From Sycon ciliatum (taxonomy: Eukaryota; Porifera; Calcarea; Leucosolenida; Sycettidae): a DNA stretch of 64,000 bases. Below, piece by piece: positions 22,180 to 31,574 of the stretch. The number at the start of each line of letters is the position of its first letter. Within the stretch, counting starts at the first letter, position 1. The stretch lies in NCBI RefSeq assembly GCF_964019385.1, contig NC_088645.1, positions 39,771,520 to 39,835,519 on the forward strand, in the 5' to 3' direction. The notes beneath the pieces were generated by a model, which was given only the letters and a program-made list of their open reading frames with translations, had not been told where the DNA came from and did not search any database. Position numbers and translations under genes: made by a program.

Positions 22180-22760
22180 TATAGTAGAATGACCCCCGTA
22201 GTGAAAGGCCCCCGGTCATTGTACTATATAGTAGATTGCCCCCGGGGTCACTCTACTATATAGTACAACGACCCCCCCTCGGCCGCTATTTTAGTAGAGG
22301 TCCGTGAACTCCTGAACTCCTGAATAATCCAAAAGGAGCAAGGAGCACACAGAAAACGCAAAGGAACACTGAACTTGCAAACTTTCTTCCAACTCCAAAA
22401 CAAAAACAATCCAACACAAGGTGGGGTGTTCATGTCTCCTAAAGAGGAAAAGTGCGCGACCTTTGTACAAATGTTGTGGACTTTTCACCACATATTCCCA
22501 CAATCAAGAGTACATAACCCCGGACTCTTGCCACAATCCATAATGTCCACGTGGAATCTGTGGTGTAAACTCCATCCCTTTCTACCTGCACGTGCGAAAC
22601 GACAAGTCTGGTGGACTCTGTAGTAGAATGACAGGGGGCAATCTACTATATAGTAGAACGACCCCCCGGTCATTGTACTATATAGTAGATTGCCCCCGGG
22701 GTCACTCTACTATATAGTACAATGCCCGGGGGTCCATCTGCTGGGGGGTCATTCTACTAT
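22180..22760. repeat. Two arrays of a palindromic ACTATATAGT motif
   Basis: ACTATATAGT, itself a perfect palindrome, occurs with G-rich or C-rich spacers in a left array (about 22182-22275) and a right array (about 22640-22760). The block GGTCATTGTACTATATAGTA plus GATTGCCCCCGGGGTCACTC occurs in both, in direct orientation. Between the arrays, 22275-22640 is unremarkable sequence. The pattern looks like a non-autonomous element with subterminal repeats, but no clear ends or target duplication are visible. Confidence 0.7.
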
Positions 22761-22839
22761 AGTACACCGGCCCAGCGTGTTTGTGTACAGAGCTAACTGG
22801 GTTCATGCACTGCCTACCTTGTTTCCGCTTCTTTTTCTC

Positions 22840-22995
22840 TGGCTGCTATGGTACGGATGGCCTTTGGCTGAGATTCCAGCAAGGCGTGTGTGCGGAGCGG
22901 ATTTCGCCTTAGCCCACGCGATATGCAGTCTAACTGGTGGCTGTCCAACAGTGCAGCACAATGAAGTAAGGGACTTGAATGCTAAACTGATAACA
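22840..22995 (+). pseudogene. SEKG-type RT family, zinc-knuckle-like segment
   Basis: The + frame reads LWYGWPLAEIPARRVCG, then HAICSLTGGCPTVQHNEVRD. This Cys..His..Cys..His spacing (VCG, HA..C, HNEVRD) is the segment that precedes the C-terminal domain in the RT family also seen at 9430-9840 and 33254-35145. Only this ~50-residue piece is found here, next to the ACTATATAGT arrays. Confidence 0.6.
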
Positions 22996-23556
22996 GTGGG
23001 TGCGCCCCAATGTCGCAGTTTAGCCTTTGCAGCTCCGATAAATGGGAAGTATTCACAGCAGCCTGCACCAACAATGCCGGTGATGCCTGATCGGACATAC
23101 CGAGTACGTGTGTTGTGGATTCAGTAACAGAACACATTCCTAGACGTTGGCGTTTTTCACCCGAAGCTTTACTCCACTTGTTTTCACCACGTCCGGCAAT
23201 GCGTCCAAAGAGTGAGTGCGGTCTCTTGAGCGGCTGTGCGAAATGCTGGGGCATTATGATGGTAAGCCGTATATTCAAGTCACAGCACATGTTAGGTGTT
23301 GCCTGTCCTCCTAGCGACAGTTATGTGCACCGGAGGAGCAAGATATATTCGGCCCATCAACGCCTTGCGTCCTTTGGTAATGGTAAAGGGAAGATTCTAA
23401 CAATCTTTATGATGATGGTCGGCTGTCATGATTACGTCGTTTGTTTGTTGGTTTTTTGTTGCAGAGGATTTTTACAGTATGACTCTGGAATTTTTAGCTC
23501 CTATCATCCATATTGCCCACTTTTTGTTTATTACCCAGTACACGTACTTGTGTTGT

Positions 23557-23592
23557 TGAGTTCCCTTCGGGAACGGACACGATAATATATTT
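23557..23592 (+). mobile_element. SINE 3'-end fragment
   Basis: GAGTTCCCTTCGGGAACGGA followed by CACGATAAT matches the 3' part of the SINE at 7778-8076. It contains a small perfect hairpin (GTTCCC..GGGAAC). No tRNA-like head is seen upstream, so this is a fragment. Confidence 0.6.
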
Positions 23593-23632
23593 TTTCTTAC
23601 TGGTAGTTACTTGTACACGGATGGAGAGCCAA

Positions 23633-24232
23633 GGTCTAATTTATACAAAAGAGAAAGGACCGAGGAACTACAAGTTTCGCTATACAGTCCACTAACACCA
23701 CCAGTTACTAAACAATCAGCTAAAATCCATCTAAATAATTGTCATAGCCGAAGTAACGTTACAGTGCTGTTTTACTGATGCGTTCGGTTTTTCATGATCA
23801 TTGTTCGCATAGCTTCCCCTTTTATTGATCTCCACATCTTTTCAGCCACCAAAGTTGTATGAAATGTTGCTTTGCGTACTTGAATCCTGGTTTGACCGTA
23901 ATGTGCAATGGTCTCGTCAGGATCGTTATCGACATGCATGAACATCTTGCAACTTCCTTCACAGCTGAGACATTCAACTCGTGCTTGTCTTGGTTTCGCT
24001 CACCTTCCCCTTCTTATGTTATTTCTAAATTAGAACCTTCCAAGTTGGAAGTTTGTTGGAGTGCGCATCCAAGATGTGCTAGAGCTGTTAGCCAGTTAGT
24101 TGTAGAACGTCAGTACCGTCGGTCAGTGTCGTATAATGGTATCGCATGCACGAGCTGATTGTTAAGTAACTGGTGGTGTTAGTGGACAGTACAGCGTAAC
24201 TTGTAGTTCCTTGGTCCTTTCTCTTTTGTATA
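23633..24232. mobile_element. 600-bp TIR element with an internal ORF
   Basis: The block from AATTTATACAAAAGAGAAAG (about 23637) to AACAATCAGCT (about 23722) reappears in complement at about 24146-24232, giving arms of about 90 bases. The interior contains a 100-codon + frame (23859-24158). Terminal bases and target duplication could not be fixed. Confidence 0.65.
23859..24158 (+). CDS. Hypothetical ORF inside the 23.6 kb TIR element
   Basis: One hundred codons, with LNPGLTVMCNGLVRIVIDMH near the start and the Cys-containing LEVCWSAHPRCARAV later. No recognised domain. Its 3' end overlaps the right arm of the inverted repeat. It may be a fragment of the transposase of the parental element or chance coding. 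Confidence 0.3.
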   Translation: MKCCFAYLNPGLTVMCNGLVRIVIDMHEHLATSFTAETFNSCLSWFRSPSPSYVISKLEPSKLEVCWSAHPRCARAVSQLVVERQYRRSVSYNGIACTS

Positions 24233-24396
24233 ACTTACTTGTGTTATTTGTGTCGAGTTTCACCATGATCAATTCAGGTTGCATTGTGTTATTGTCCCGT
24301 TTATTATGCAGTTTCCAGTGATCAATATTAATTAAAATGGTCTGGTGGTGACAGATACTGTTTTCTTCAGACTTTTTCCGTTCCCACCCCCAACCC

Positions 24397-24911
24397 CACC
24401 CGCTAGTAGGTCTGAATATGATCATTACATCTTGCTTTCTTTTCCTCCTCCTTCAGAAACGCCACCGGTCCAAGAAGGAGTGTTTGTTGTGCGTAGGTGT
24501 TCCATAAGTGGTGTGTGTGGCTATTCAAAGAAATCACCAGAGCAACGCATTGTTTTCCAGAGTGCCCCCACTTCTCAATTCGGTGCGCGGTATGTACAGC
24601 AGCCTTACTTCATTGGCAACACGATTAGTCGGCGCGACGACAGATGGGAATGGGACGTTGAAATGTTAAACACACTTCAGGTGGCACCAGAACAGGCCCT
24701 GTGCACGCCAGGTTTATACTTCATTCGTGAGGAAACCATCACTGGTTACAGATTGCGGTGTCTAGCCTACAAGGAGACCGTGCTGTGCGTAAGTAAAACA
24801 AAGGACAGTGATGGCTATCCTTTGATGATCCTTCCGCTAGACCAAGCAATGCAGCAACTCGCTTATACCTTCATCGATACGCAGGCGCCGTCATCTATAA
24901 TTGGAATGTGA
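24397..24911 (+). CDS. Unknown protein family, copy A
   Basis: From about SEYDHYILLSFPPPSETPP to the stop after SSIIGM the frame aligns with the one at 39533-40031. Shared landmarks are FPPPS, QEGVFVVRRCSISG, RIVFQ, FIGNT, the WEWDVE region and an almost identical C-terminal block from GLYFIREETITGYRLRCLAY through PLMILPLDQAMQQLAY. I do not recognise the family. A pyrimidine-rich tract ending in AG just before the conserved start (about 24370-24408) could be a splice acceptor, so this may be the last exon of a spliced gene. The 800-base 3' flank is also conserved with copy B. Confidence 0.6.
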
Positions 24912-25720
24912 TTTTCCTGGCTTCTCCTAGTGCCGTGTTCAGTGCCCTTTAACTTTCTTTATAGAAAAACATAATAGTATGTATGTCCATTGTACAACAA
25001 AAGCCCTCAATTTAATCGCACTGGATGTTGTCTGCCTACACCTCTGTAGCTAATACGTATGACATTGGTATACATATGAACCTCCAACTAGTGCAAGACT
25101 ACTCCCTTCGCCCACATCATTGCGGTGTTGATGAATGTAATCCTTGAGTGGGTTTACTCTCTCTGGATTCCATCACTTCGCGTACATGCAGGTGACGCTT
25201 TACGTACACACATTGCCTTCGTCTTCAACATCGCACACATCACCACCGTACGCTTGCAGTTTTGGTGATGCCTTGGGAGTTTTGTCTAATCACAGTGCCC
25301 ACGTTTTCCTCAAGAACATGTTCTACATGTATTGTACTGCATCTACAACATAGACAAGTATGCTTTCCTTCAACTTGTAAACGCGTATAACCATTCTTTT
25401 TCCAGTTTCTCACAATCTATTCCCACCATAAGCAGTGTTATGCACCGCCTCCGTACATTAACTACTCTTTCTGCTAGCTGGAATGCAGCCCGCGTTCACC
25501 TATTGTGTCACTTGCCCTCTGTAGGTACTTGCGCGCCCATAATTGCCGTAGCTATCCAGGCCCTTTAGCATTCTTTTCTCTCCCACTCGATCGCTGTCTC
25601 TCGGCTTGTCGTCAACTGTTACGTTAGTCTTTCATTTTGTCTCTTGTCTACCCCGATACATGTCGTCCTTTCATCTACTTGTGCTTTGTCCTTTTGCGCG
25701 ATGGAAATACAGCAGAGTTG
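24912..25720 (+). repeat. 3' flank of copy A, duplicated at 40032-40800
   Basis: Blocks such as CATAATAGTATG, CATTGCCTTCGTCTTCAACA and CCTTCAACTTGTAAACGCGTATAACCATTC and CTCCCACTCGATCGCTGTCTCTC recur in the same order at 40100-40735, at about 70-80 percent by eye. A third short stretch of the same flank surrounds the gypsy insertion at 58784 and 63864. The region from 25720 to 26990 shows nothing I can name apart from a small inverted pair (26395-26450 with 26708-26755). Confidence 0.65.
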
Positions 25721-26043
25721 AGTTTCAACAGTAGCACAACGTTTCTTGTCGACCTGCTGAACACGTTTTCACGTGCAGTCCTGTTCCGTTAGTAGTTACC
25801 TGACACTGAGGAGGGCATGTGTGGGAAACCCGAAGGATGTGTTCAACCTTCTGATTTCGCTCGCATTTTAGTGTAGATAAGAGCTGGGGCTACGAGACCG
25901 TAGATGGACTGTACAATGCACTGTACAGGGGTTTTGAAGGGATCCTCGACAATAGCATACCCTCGTGTAATTGCCCAGAGATTATCAAGGGGGTTTAGAA
26001 AATCACAGGAAATGATGGATACTCATTACACCAGTTGACGGCA

Positions 26044-26397
26044 TTAAACTTGAACAAAGGGATCGTAAAAGGACGTTAGCCGGACCTGGAAGGACGCTCG
26101 TAGTCCCATGTGACAAAACTCAGCACGTTCCTGTGTTTCTAGCACATATGGCGTCCCATGAAAACCGATCTTAGGGCTCAGATAGTTCTGGTATTGTGGT
26201 AGCAACGATTCATTACTATCAGGTTCGGCCCCATTTTCTCTTGAAAGAAGGATTTCCAAAAAGCAATAAACAGAACGAACTCTGCCGTCATCATCATGCG
26301 TCAAGGAAGTGAAATGTTTTCCATAATCGATTTCCATATCACTGTCATCAGTTCTTCTTATTCTTAACAAATTGTTGTCTCCGCGGCGTTTATTCAT
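26044..26397 (-). CDS. Hypothetical protein, unrecognised
   Basis: A 117-codon frame starting MNKRRGDNNLLRIRRTDDSD with a mixed composition and no low-complexity bias. No domain is recognised and no neighbour gives context. Its 5' end abuts a short inverted repeat. It may be a real exon or chance. Confidence 0.25.
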   Translation of the reverse strand: MNKRRGDNNLLRIRRTDDSDMEIDYGKHFTSLTHDDDGRVRSVYCFLEILLSRENGAEPDSNESLLPQYQNYLSPKIGFHGTPYVLETQERAEFCHMGLRASFQVRLTSFYDPFVQV

Positions 26398-27249
26398 AAA
26401 ATTTCACAAGCCAGATTTAAACCAGGCCCGAACGCACCTTGCCAGAGTGGCCAAACCGACAAGTCAGTGAGCTCTGCAAAACACAAACAACATAGGCACT
26501 ACCTCACACGAGAGTGCTCAACTGGTACAAGAGTAGGAGCGACATACATGTACTCAATCTGCGGACAGTCAGGGATCGTCATTATTTTTGTGGACTCATT
26601 AGCGCAGCACATACATAAATATCTATCCGCAGATGGAGTATTTCGCTCTTGCTCTTGTAGTAGTTGAGCAGTTTAGCTCACCGACTCGTCAGTTGGAGCA
26701 CTCTGACAAGGTACGTTCGGGCCTGGTTTATATCTGGCGTTGGAAAATTTATTTTTCATTGCAACCTGGTTCGGCCTCATTTTCTCTGTGCTGCGCTGAT
26801 GAATCCACAAAGGACGAAACAGTTCTGTCGGCAGATTTAGTATTTCGCTCCTGCCTTTGTAGTAATTGTGCACTCCCATGTGAGGAAGTGCCCTCGCTGT
26901 TTACGCTGTGCAGAGTTTTGGTTGACGTAGTCAAGTGGTGTGCTTCACTGTCCGAAGAGTGCTCCATGCCCATGTAGGGCAGAGCCTTGTACACAAGAGA
27001 GAGTTTGGAAGCTTTGTCACAACTCCGAGTTTCACGTATCTCTACGATCATCAGGCAACTGATGGATCCAAAACGGGCAGCCAGAACATAAGGGGGAGCA
27101 AGGTGGGAAATTTCGAGGGGTGTCATAGGCGACGCGTATCATAGCGCAAGAGTCAGGTGCAGGCGTGAATTTGCCAAGTCTTCAGACTTGGGGCTATGCA
27201 GCAGTAGTTCCGGCATGAATGATATATAATAGAGCTGGGGGCAAATGCC

Positions 27250-27356
27250 AAATCCACACATGCCCACACCACAACACAAACATACACCCACACTCTCTCC
27301 CTTTTCTCACATACACATACACTCACACGCGCGTCCGCACACACATTCTCTAAATC

Positions 27357-27399
<43 letters not shown>

Positions 27400-27552
27400 T
27401 TCATTCTCTATATCTCACACATACACACGCACACACACATTCATTCTCTATATCACACACACACACACACACGCATTCTCCAAATCTCACACACACATTC
27501 TCTAAATCTTACATACACACACACATTCTCCAAATTTCACAAAAACATTCTG

Positions 27553-27592
<40 letters not shown>

Positions 27593-27742
27593 GGCCACAA
27601 TACTCATCCTTTCATTCTCACACCTACCGCACACATACTTGCACCCGCACTTATCCAATCACCCACACGCACTCTCTTTCTCACGAATGCACACAAACAC
27701 ACACACACACACACATGCGCGCTCACACTCACACACACTCAT

Positions 27743-27773
<31 letters not shown>

Positions 27774-27780
27774 CACTTGG
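27250..27780. repeat. CA/CT microsatellites, left arm of Penelope element
   Basis: Interleaved (CA)n and (CT)n with short CAAATCTCACACA units. The mirrored right-arm block is 29490-30030. The two differ in repeat number, the GA run at 29889-29928 being longer than its left counterpart. Confidence 0.9.
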
Positions 27781-27794
27781 CAGCGGGACTACCA

Positions 27795-28103
27795 GCTAGA
27801 TTCACTTGACCTTGCGCGCAAAGTTACAGAGGTAGAACTTGTTTTCATGACGGCACTTGGACACAAGCTCTGACCTCTTGTTGAGGGAGCGGGTCTTGTC
27901 GGCCCAGGCAATCTCCAGCTTCTCGGCCAGACACAGGTTGCAGCGCTTCGAGATGTTAGAGTATGGTGCGGCTCTCCTCACAACGGACCACCTGATACTG
28001 TAAGGTTTGTTTTCATCCTTCAGTCTCCAGATGTGTCTGGACAGTCTCGTTGAGGTCTCGTGCTTCTTGTGGCGAATAGTATGTTGATGACCATTGAATC
28101 GTG
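27795..28103 (-). pseudogene. Inverted copy of Penelope ORF 3' end
   Basis: On the - strand from 28103 the frame gives RFNGHQHTIRHKKHETSTRL through KRCNLCLAEKLEIAWADKTR and ends NFARKVK at about 27808. It duplicates the C-terminus of the + strand Penelope ORF but keeps Trp where that copy has a stop. No RT part is attached; unrelated + strand RT codons start directly at the junction. Confidence 0.85.
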
Positions 28104-29366
28104 AAGTTCTACCCGTCTATCTCGGAAGAACTATTACTAACGGCGTTGGAGTTTGCCAGAGGCTTCACGTCGGTGTCTTCGGAGGACCAGGAAGCTATCC
28201 TCCATGCACGGAAATCCCTGCTATTCGGCCTCGGGAAAGAGTGGATGAAGAAGGGAAGCGGAGTATTCGATGTGACGATGGGATGCTATGACGGTGCTGA
28301 AGTCTGTGAGTTGGTCGGTACGCTGGCCCTGGCCAAACTATCCGAGGTGTACAACGACAGTGACATTGGACTCTACCGCGACGATGGGCTGGCAGTGTTC
28401 CGGAACGTATCGGGACCGGAAGTGGACAGGATCAGAAAGGACATGACCAAAGTTTTCAACAGCCTAGGACTAAAAATTACCATCCAGGCAAACCTGAAAT
28501 CAGTCGACTTCCTAGACATCACGCTGGACCTACGCACTGGCAAATACCGTCCATATCGGAAACCCAACGACCGGCCACTGTATGTCCATCACAAATCCAA
28601 CCACCCACCAATCATCATCCAGAACTTGCCCTCTTCCATCAGCCGACGACTAACGGACATATCAACGGATGAGGAGACATTCCAGGACGCATCTCAAATG
28701 TACAACAATGCGCTCAGAGACAGCGGGTACAATGAGACCGTCCAGTTCTTGGAGGAACGGAAGAGTGGGAAAAGGAAGAGACAAAGGAAGAGACACCGGA
28801 ATATCACATGGTTTAACCCACCGTTCAGTAAGAATGTGTCCACGAACATTGGTCAGCGATTCCTGCAACTCGTCAGCAAGCACTTCCACAAGGGTTGCAA
28901 ATTATACAAGAAATTTAACCGGAACACGCTAAAGTTCAGTTACAGTTGCATGCCAAATGTCGCCACCATCATCAAGCAACACAACAATAGTATCCTCCGC
29001 AGCGACCACCAGAATAAGACCAAGGATGTGAGAACCTGCAACTGCCGTGTCAAAAATTATTGCCCCTTGGTAGGAAACTGTCTAGCATCGAGCATTGTGT
29101 ACAGGGCACATGTAACCGGCAGCGACATGAAGGAGTACACTGGATTAACGGAAGGGACATTCAAAACACGATTCAATGGTCATCAACATACTATTCGCCA
29201 CAAGAAGCACGAGACCTCAACGAGACTGTCCAGACACATCTGGAGACTGAAGGATGAAAACAAACCTTACAGTATCAGGTGGTCCGTTGTGAGGAGAGCC
29301 GCACCATACTCTAACATCTCGAAGCGCTGCAACCTGTGTCTGGCCGAGAAGCTGGAGATTGCCTGA
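28101..29366 (+). CDS. Penelope-like RT with GIY-YIG endonuclease, 5'-truncated
   Basis: Penelope-like elements encode a telomerase-related RT joined to a GIY-YIG nuclease. The 421-codon frame starts inside the RT palm (KFYPSISEELLLTALEFA), shows the catalytic YRDDGLA near residue 92, a lysine/arginine-rich linker near 230 (KRKRQRKRHR), a Cys cluster (CNCRVKNYCPLVGNC), and the nuclease signature SSIVYRAHV..KEYTGLTEGTFKTRF near 333-355. The frame stops after KLEIA at a TGA. In the inverted left arm the same position is TGG and translation continues about 30 codons to NFARKVK, so the stop here is probably a later mutation. The RT N-terminus is missing. Confidence 0.9.
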   Translation: MKFYPSISEELLLTALEFARGFTSVSSEDQEAILHARKSLLFGLGKEWMKKGSGVFDVTMGCYDGAEVCELVGTLALAKLSEVYNDSDIGLYRDDGLAVFRNVSGPEVDRIRKDMTKVFNSLGLKITIQANLKSVDFLDITLDLRTGKYRPYRKPNDRPLYVHHKSNHPPIIIQNLPSSISRRLTDISTDEETFQDASQMYNNALRDSGYNETVQFLEERKSGKRKRQRKRHRNITWFNPPFSKNVSTNIGQRFLQLVSKHFHKGCKLYKKFNRNTLKFSYSCMPNVATIIKQHNNSILRSDHQNKTKDVRTCNCRVKNYCPLVGNCLASSIVYRAHVTGSDMKEYTGLTEGTFKTRFNGHQHTIRHKKHETSTRLSRHIWRLKDENKPYSIRWSVVRRAAPYSNISKRCNLCLAEKLEIA

Positions 29367-29669
29367 GCCGACAAGACCCGCTCCCTCAACAAGAGGTCAG
29401 AGCTTGTGTCCAAGTGCCGTCATGAAAACAAGTTCTACCTCTATAACTTTGCGCGCAAGGTCAAGTAAATCTAGCTGGTAGTCCCGCTGCCAAGTGTGTG
29501 TGTGTGTTTGTGTGTGTATGAGTGTGTGTGAGTGTGAGCGCGCATGTGTGTGTGTATGTGTGTGTTTGTGTGCATTCGTGAGAAAGAGAGTGCGTGTGGG
29601 TGATTGGATAACTGCGGGTGCAAGTATGTGTGCGGTAGGTGTGAGAATGAAAGGATGAGTATTGTGGCC

Positions 29670-29705
<36 letters not shown>

Positions 29706-29784
29706 CAGAATGTTTGTGTGAGATTTGGAGAATGTGTGTGTGTGTATGTAAGATTTAGAGAATGTGTGTGTGAGATTTGGAGAA

Positions 29785-29819
<35 letters not shown>

Positions 29820-29872
29820 TATAGAGAATGAATGTGTGTGTGCGTGTGTATGTGTGAGATATAGAGAATGAA

Positions 29873-29933
<61 letters not shown>

Positions 29934-30429
29934 GAGAATGTGTGTGCGGACGCGCGTGTGAGTGTATGTGTATGTGAGAAAAGGGAGAGAGTGTGGGTGT
30001 ATGTTTGTGTTGTGGTGTGGGCATGTGTGGATTTGGCATTTGCCCCCAGCTCTATTATATATCATTCATGCCGGAACTACTGCTGCATAGCCCCAAGTCT
30101 GAAGACTTGGCAAATTCACGCCTGCACCTGACTCTTGCGCTATGATACGCGTCGCCTATGACACCCCTCGAAATTTCCCACCTTGCTCCCCCTTATGTTC
30201 TGGCTGCCCGTTTTGGATCCATCAGTTGCCTGATGATCGTAGAGATACGTGAAACTCGGAGTTGTGACAAAGCTTCCAAACTCTCTCTTGTGTAAGTTTT
30301 GGTTGATGAAGTTAACATGTACATTGTACATCAGTCCAAACACTGATAATAAACAATCTCTTTTCATCTTGTTTTTATTTTTGTAAACACCTACCGGTAC
30401 TTTTACCCATTCTACTTCCCCATAGCTAG

Positions 30430-30645
30430 ATCTAGCTTTGCTTTACATTTCTGTTTCTTTTTCCTGGTGCGTGCTTGTGGCATTGAAGCCGAGACCTTTG
30501 GTCGGTGGAGCCCCTGGTACCTCACCATCACTGCTGCCCAGTGCAGCCCCTGCTCAGTAGCTGTTTGTTTTTGTCCACATAATTATTTATTTTACGAGTT
30601 GGGTTTGTGAATAATAGTAAAAAATAATAATAAAAAAATATGAAA
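30430..30645 (+). mobile_element. LINE-like 3' end with A-rich tail
   Basis: Contains GAAGCCGAGACCTTTGGTCGG at about 30484-30504, which can form a stem, and ends in an AAAAATAATAATAAAAAAAT tail by 30640. A related AAAGCCGAGACCTCTGGTCGG block is at 46300. The parent element is not identified. Confidence 0.45.
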
Positions 30646-30900
30646 TTTACGACCGGGCTGCTGCCTTTAAGGGGCACTCCGGGAATTTTTTCGGTTGTGT
30701 GGTCTCTTCATGGGGGCCTTGGTAGGCCTCTAAGGAATGGGGAATCGCAAAAACTAGAGCCAAAAAGTCGATATATGAAGCCAGCGGGGGCCAAGTTTGT
30801 CTCCTCCGTGGAGGGTTTTGATGACGTCGCGGGTTATTAGTATCCAAATTCCCTGCATTCGAAGGTGTTTGTTTTTTGAATTTTCTGGTGTTGAAGAACG

Positions 30901-31251
30901 ATGTTTGGTCGACATTCCCAAGCTTCACAACTGCGGCCATACTCCAAGGAACCTGAAGGGCCTCCTCAGGTGCCACTGGTAGAAACGCAACGTGATGAGG
31001 GCCAGGAGATTGGAGCAGACAACTTCACTGGTCGACAAGGAAGAAACGATTGGTGTTCCTGCCAGAAATGTGGAGTGATGCAGAGGGCAGTCGATTGCCT
31101 TTGTTGTCGAGAGAGCGATGGAGCTGTTAGCATTGACAACGCTTTGACATGCGTTACGCATCACCCCGACTTCCCGTCAGCTTGTCTAAACACTTACCAG
31201 CTCCTCGTTCGATCCCTTCTCCTGCTCGAGTTTTCGTTTGAGGTAATGTGA
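30901..31251 (+). CDS. P2X7 C-tail-like cysteine-rich domain protein
   Basis: A 116-codon frame with start ATG at 30901. Residues about 49-85 read NDWCSCQKCGVMQRAVDCLC then CRES, followed by ALTCVTHHPDFPSACLNTYQ. The WCxCxxC..M....CLCCRE..C.T.HP.F...CLN layout is that of the intracellular zinc-binding ballast domain of P2X7 receptors, which also exists as a stand-alone domain in many invertebrate repeat-derived genes. There is no channel part. It lies just inside the left TIR of the Kolobok-like element. Assignment is from pattern recognition and needs a profile search. Confidence 0.6.
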   Translation: MFGRHSQASQLRPYSKEPEGPPQVPLVETQRDEGQEIGADNFTGRQGRNDWCSCQKCGVMQRAVDCLCCRESDGAVSIDNALTCVTHHPDFPSACLNTYQLLVRSLLLLEFSFEVM

Positions 31252-31282
31252 TTCCTTTAGAGGTGTTGTTTTCAGTGTGGAA

Positions 31283-31565
31283 CTAGACTTTTCGGACACG
31301 CCTGAACTCGAAAATAACGTTGGCACTGCACCCTCCACGCGACGAGCTTACGAGGTCGCTTTTGCCTGACTGGCTGCTCATCGCTCCACTAGCCATAAAT
31401 TCGGTCATTATATCGCGCTGAAAGTGGGCTGAACACAAACGATCCCACTTTATTGGCTCAAAGAGCTTGTGGGTTTTCCCACCGGCGACTCGAGCTGCTC
31501 TGCCCATCTTTTTGACCCACGAAAAACACAACTCAGTGTCGTGGGGAAACATAAACCATGTCAAA
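31283..31565 (-). pseudogene. THAP domain, C-terminal part
   Basis: The - strand reads TWFMFPHDTELCFSWVKKMG and then IKWDRLCSAHFQRD: the FP..W..... segment and the C-x2-H zinc ligands of a THAP domain, a DNA-binding finger of Kolobok and P-element transposases. The first zinc ligands are missing here because they lie on the other side of the LINE, at about 32886-32925. The frame ends at 31283 in EFRRVRKV. Confidence 0.75.
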
Positions 31566-31574
31566 TGTGTATTA

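Larger units (their letters stand above)
26991..30293 (+). mobile_element. Penelope-like element with 1.1 kb inverted flanks
   Basis: The left arm 26991-28103 is the complement of the right arm 29167-30293. The arms differ mainly in microsatellite length. The right arm holds the last ~65 codons of the Penelope ORF, its 3' UTR and CA/GA microsatellites; the left arm is an inverted second copy of exactly that 3' portion, and the unique 28104-29166 holds the rest of the ORF. This fits two Penelope copies joined head to head after 5' truncation, a configuration known for this class. A short direct repeat AGTTTTGGTTGA lies outside each arm (about 26913 and 30296). Confidence 0.85.

Noticed and set aside
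27245..27505. His-Thr-rich frames in the 27 kb and 30 kb microsatellites
   Set aside because: Low-complexity products of CA/CT repeats duplicated in the inverted arms of the Penelope-like element.
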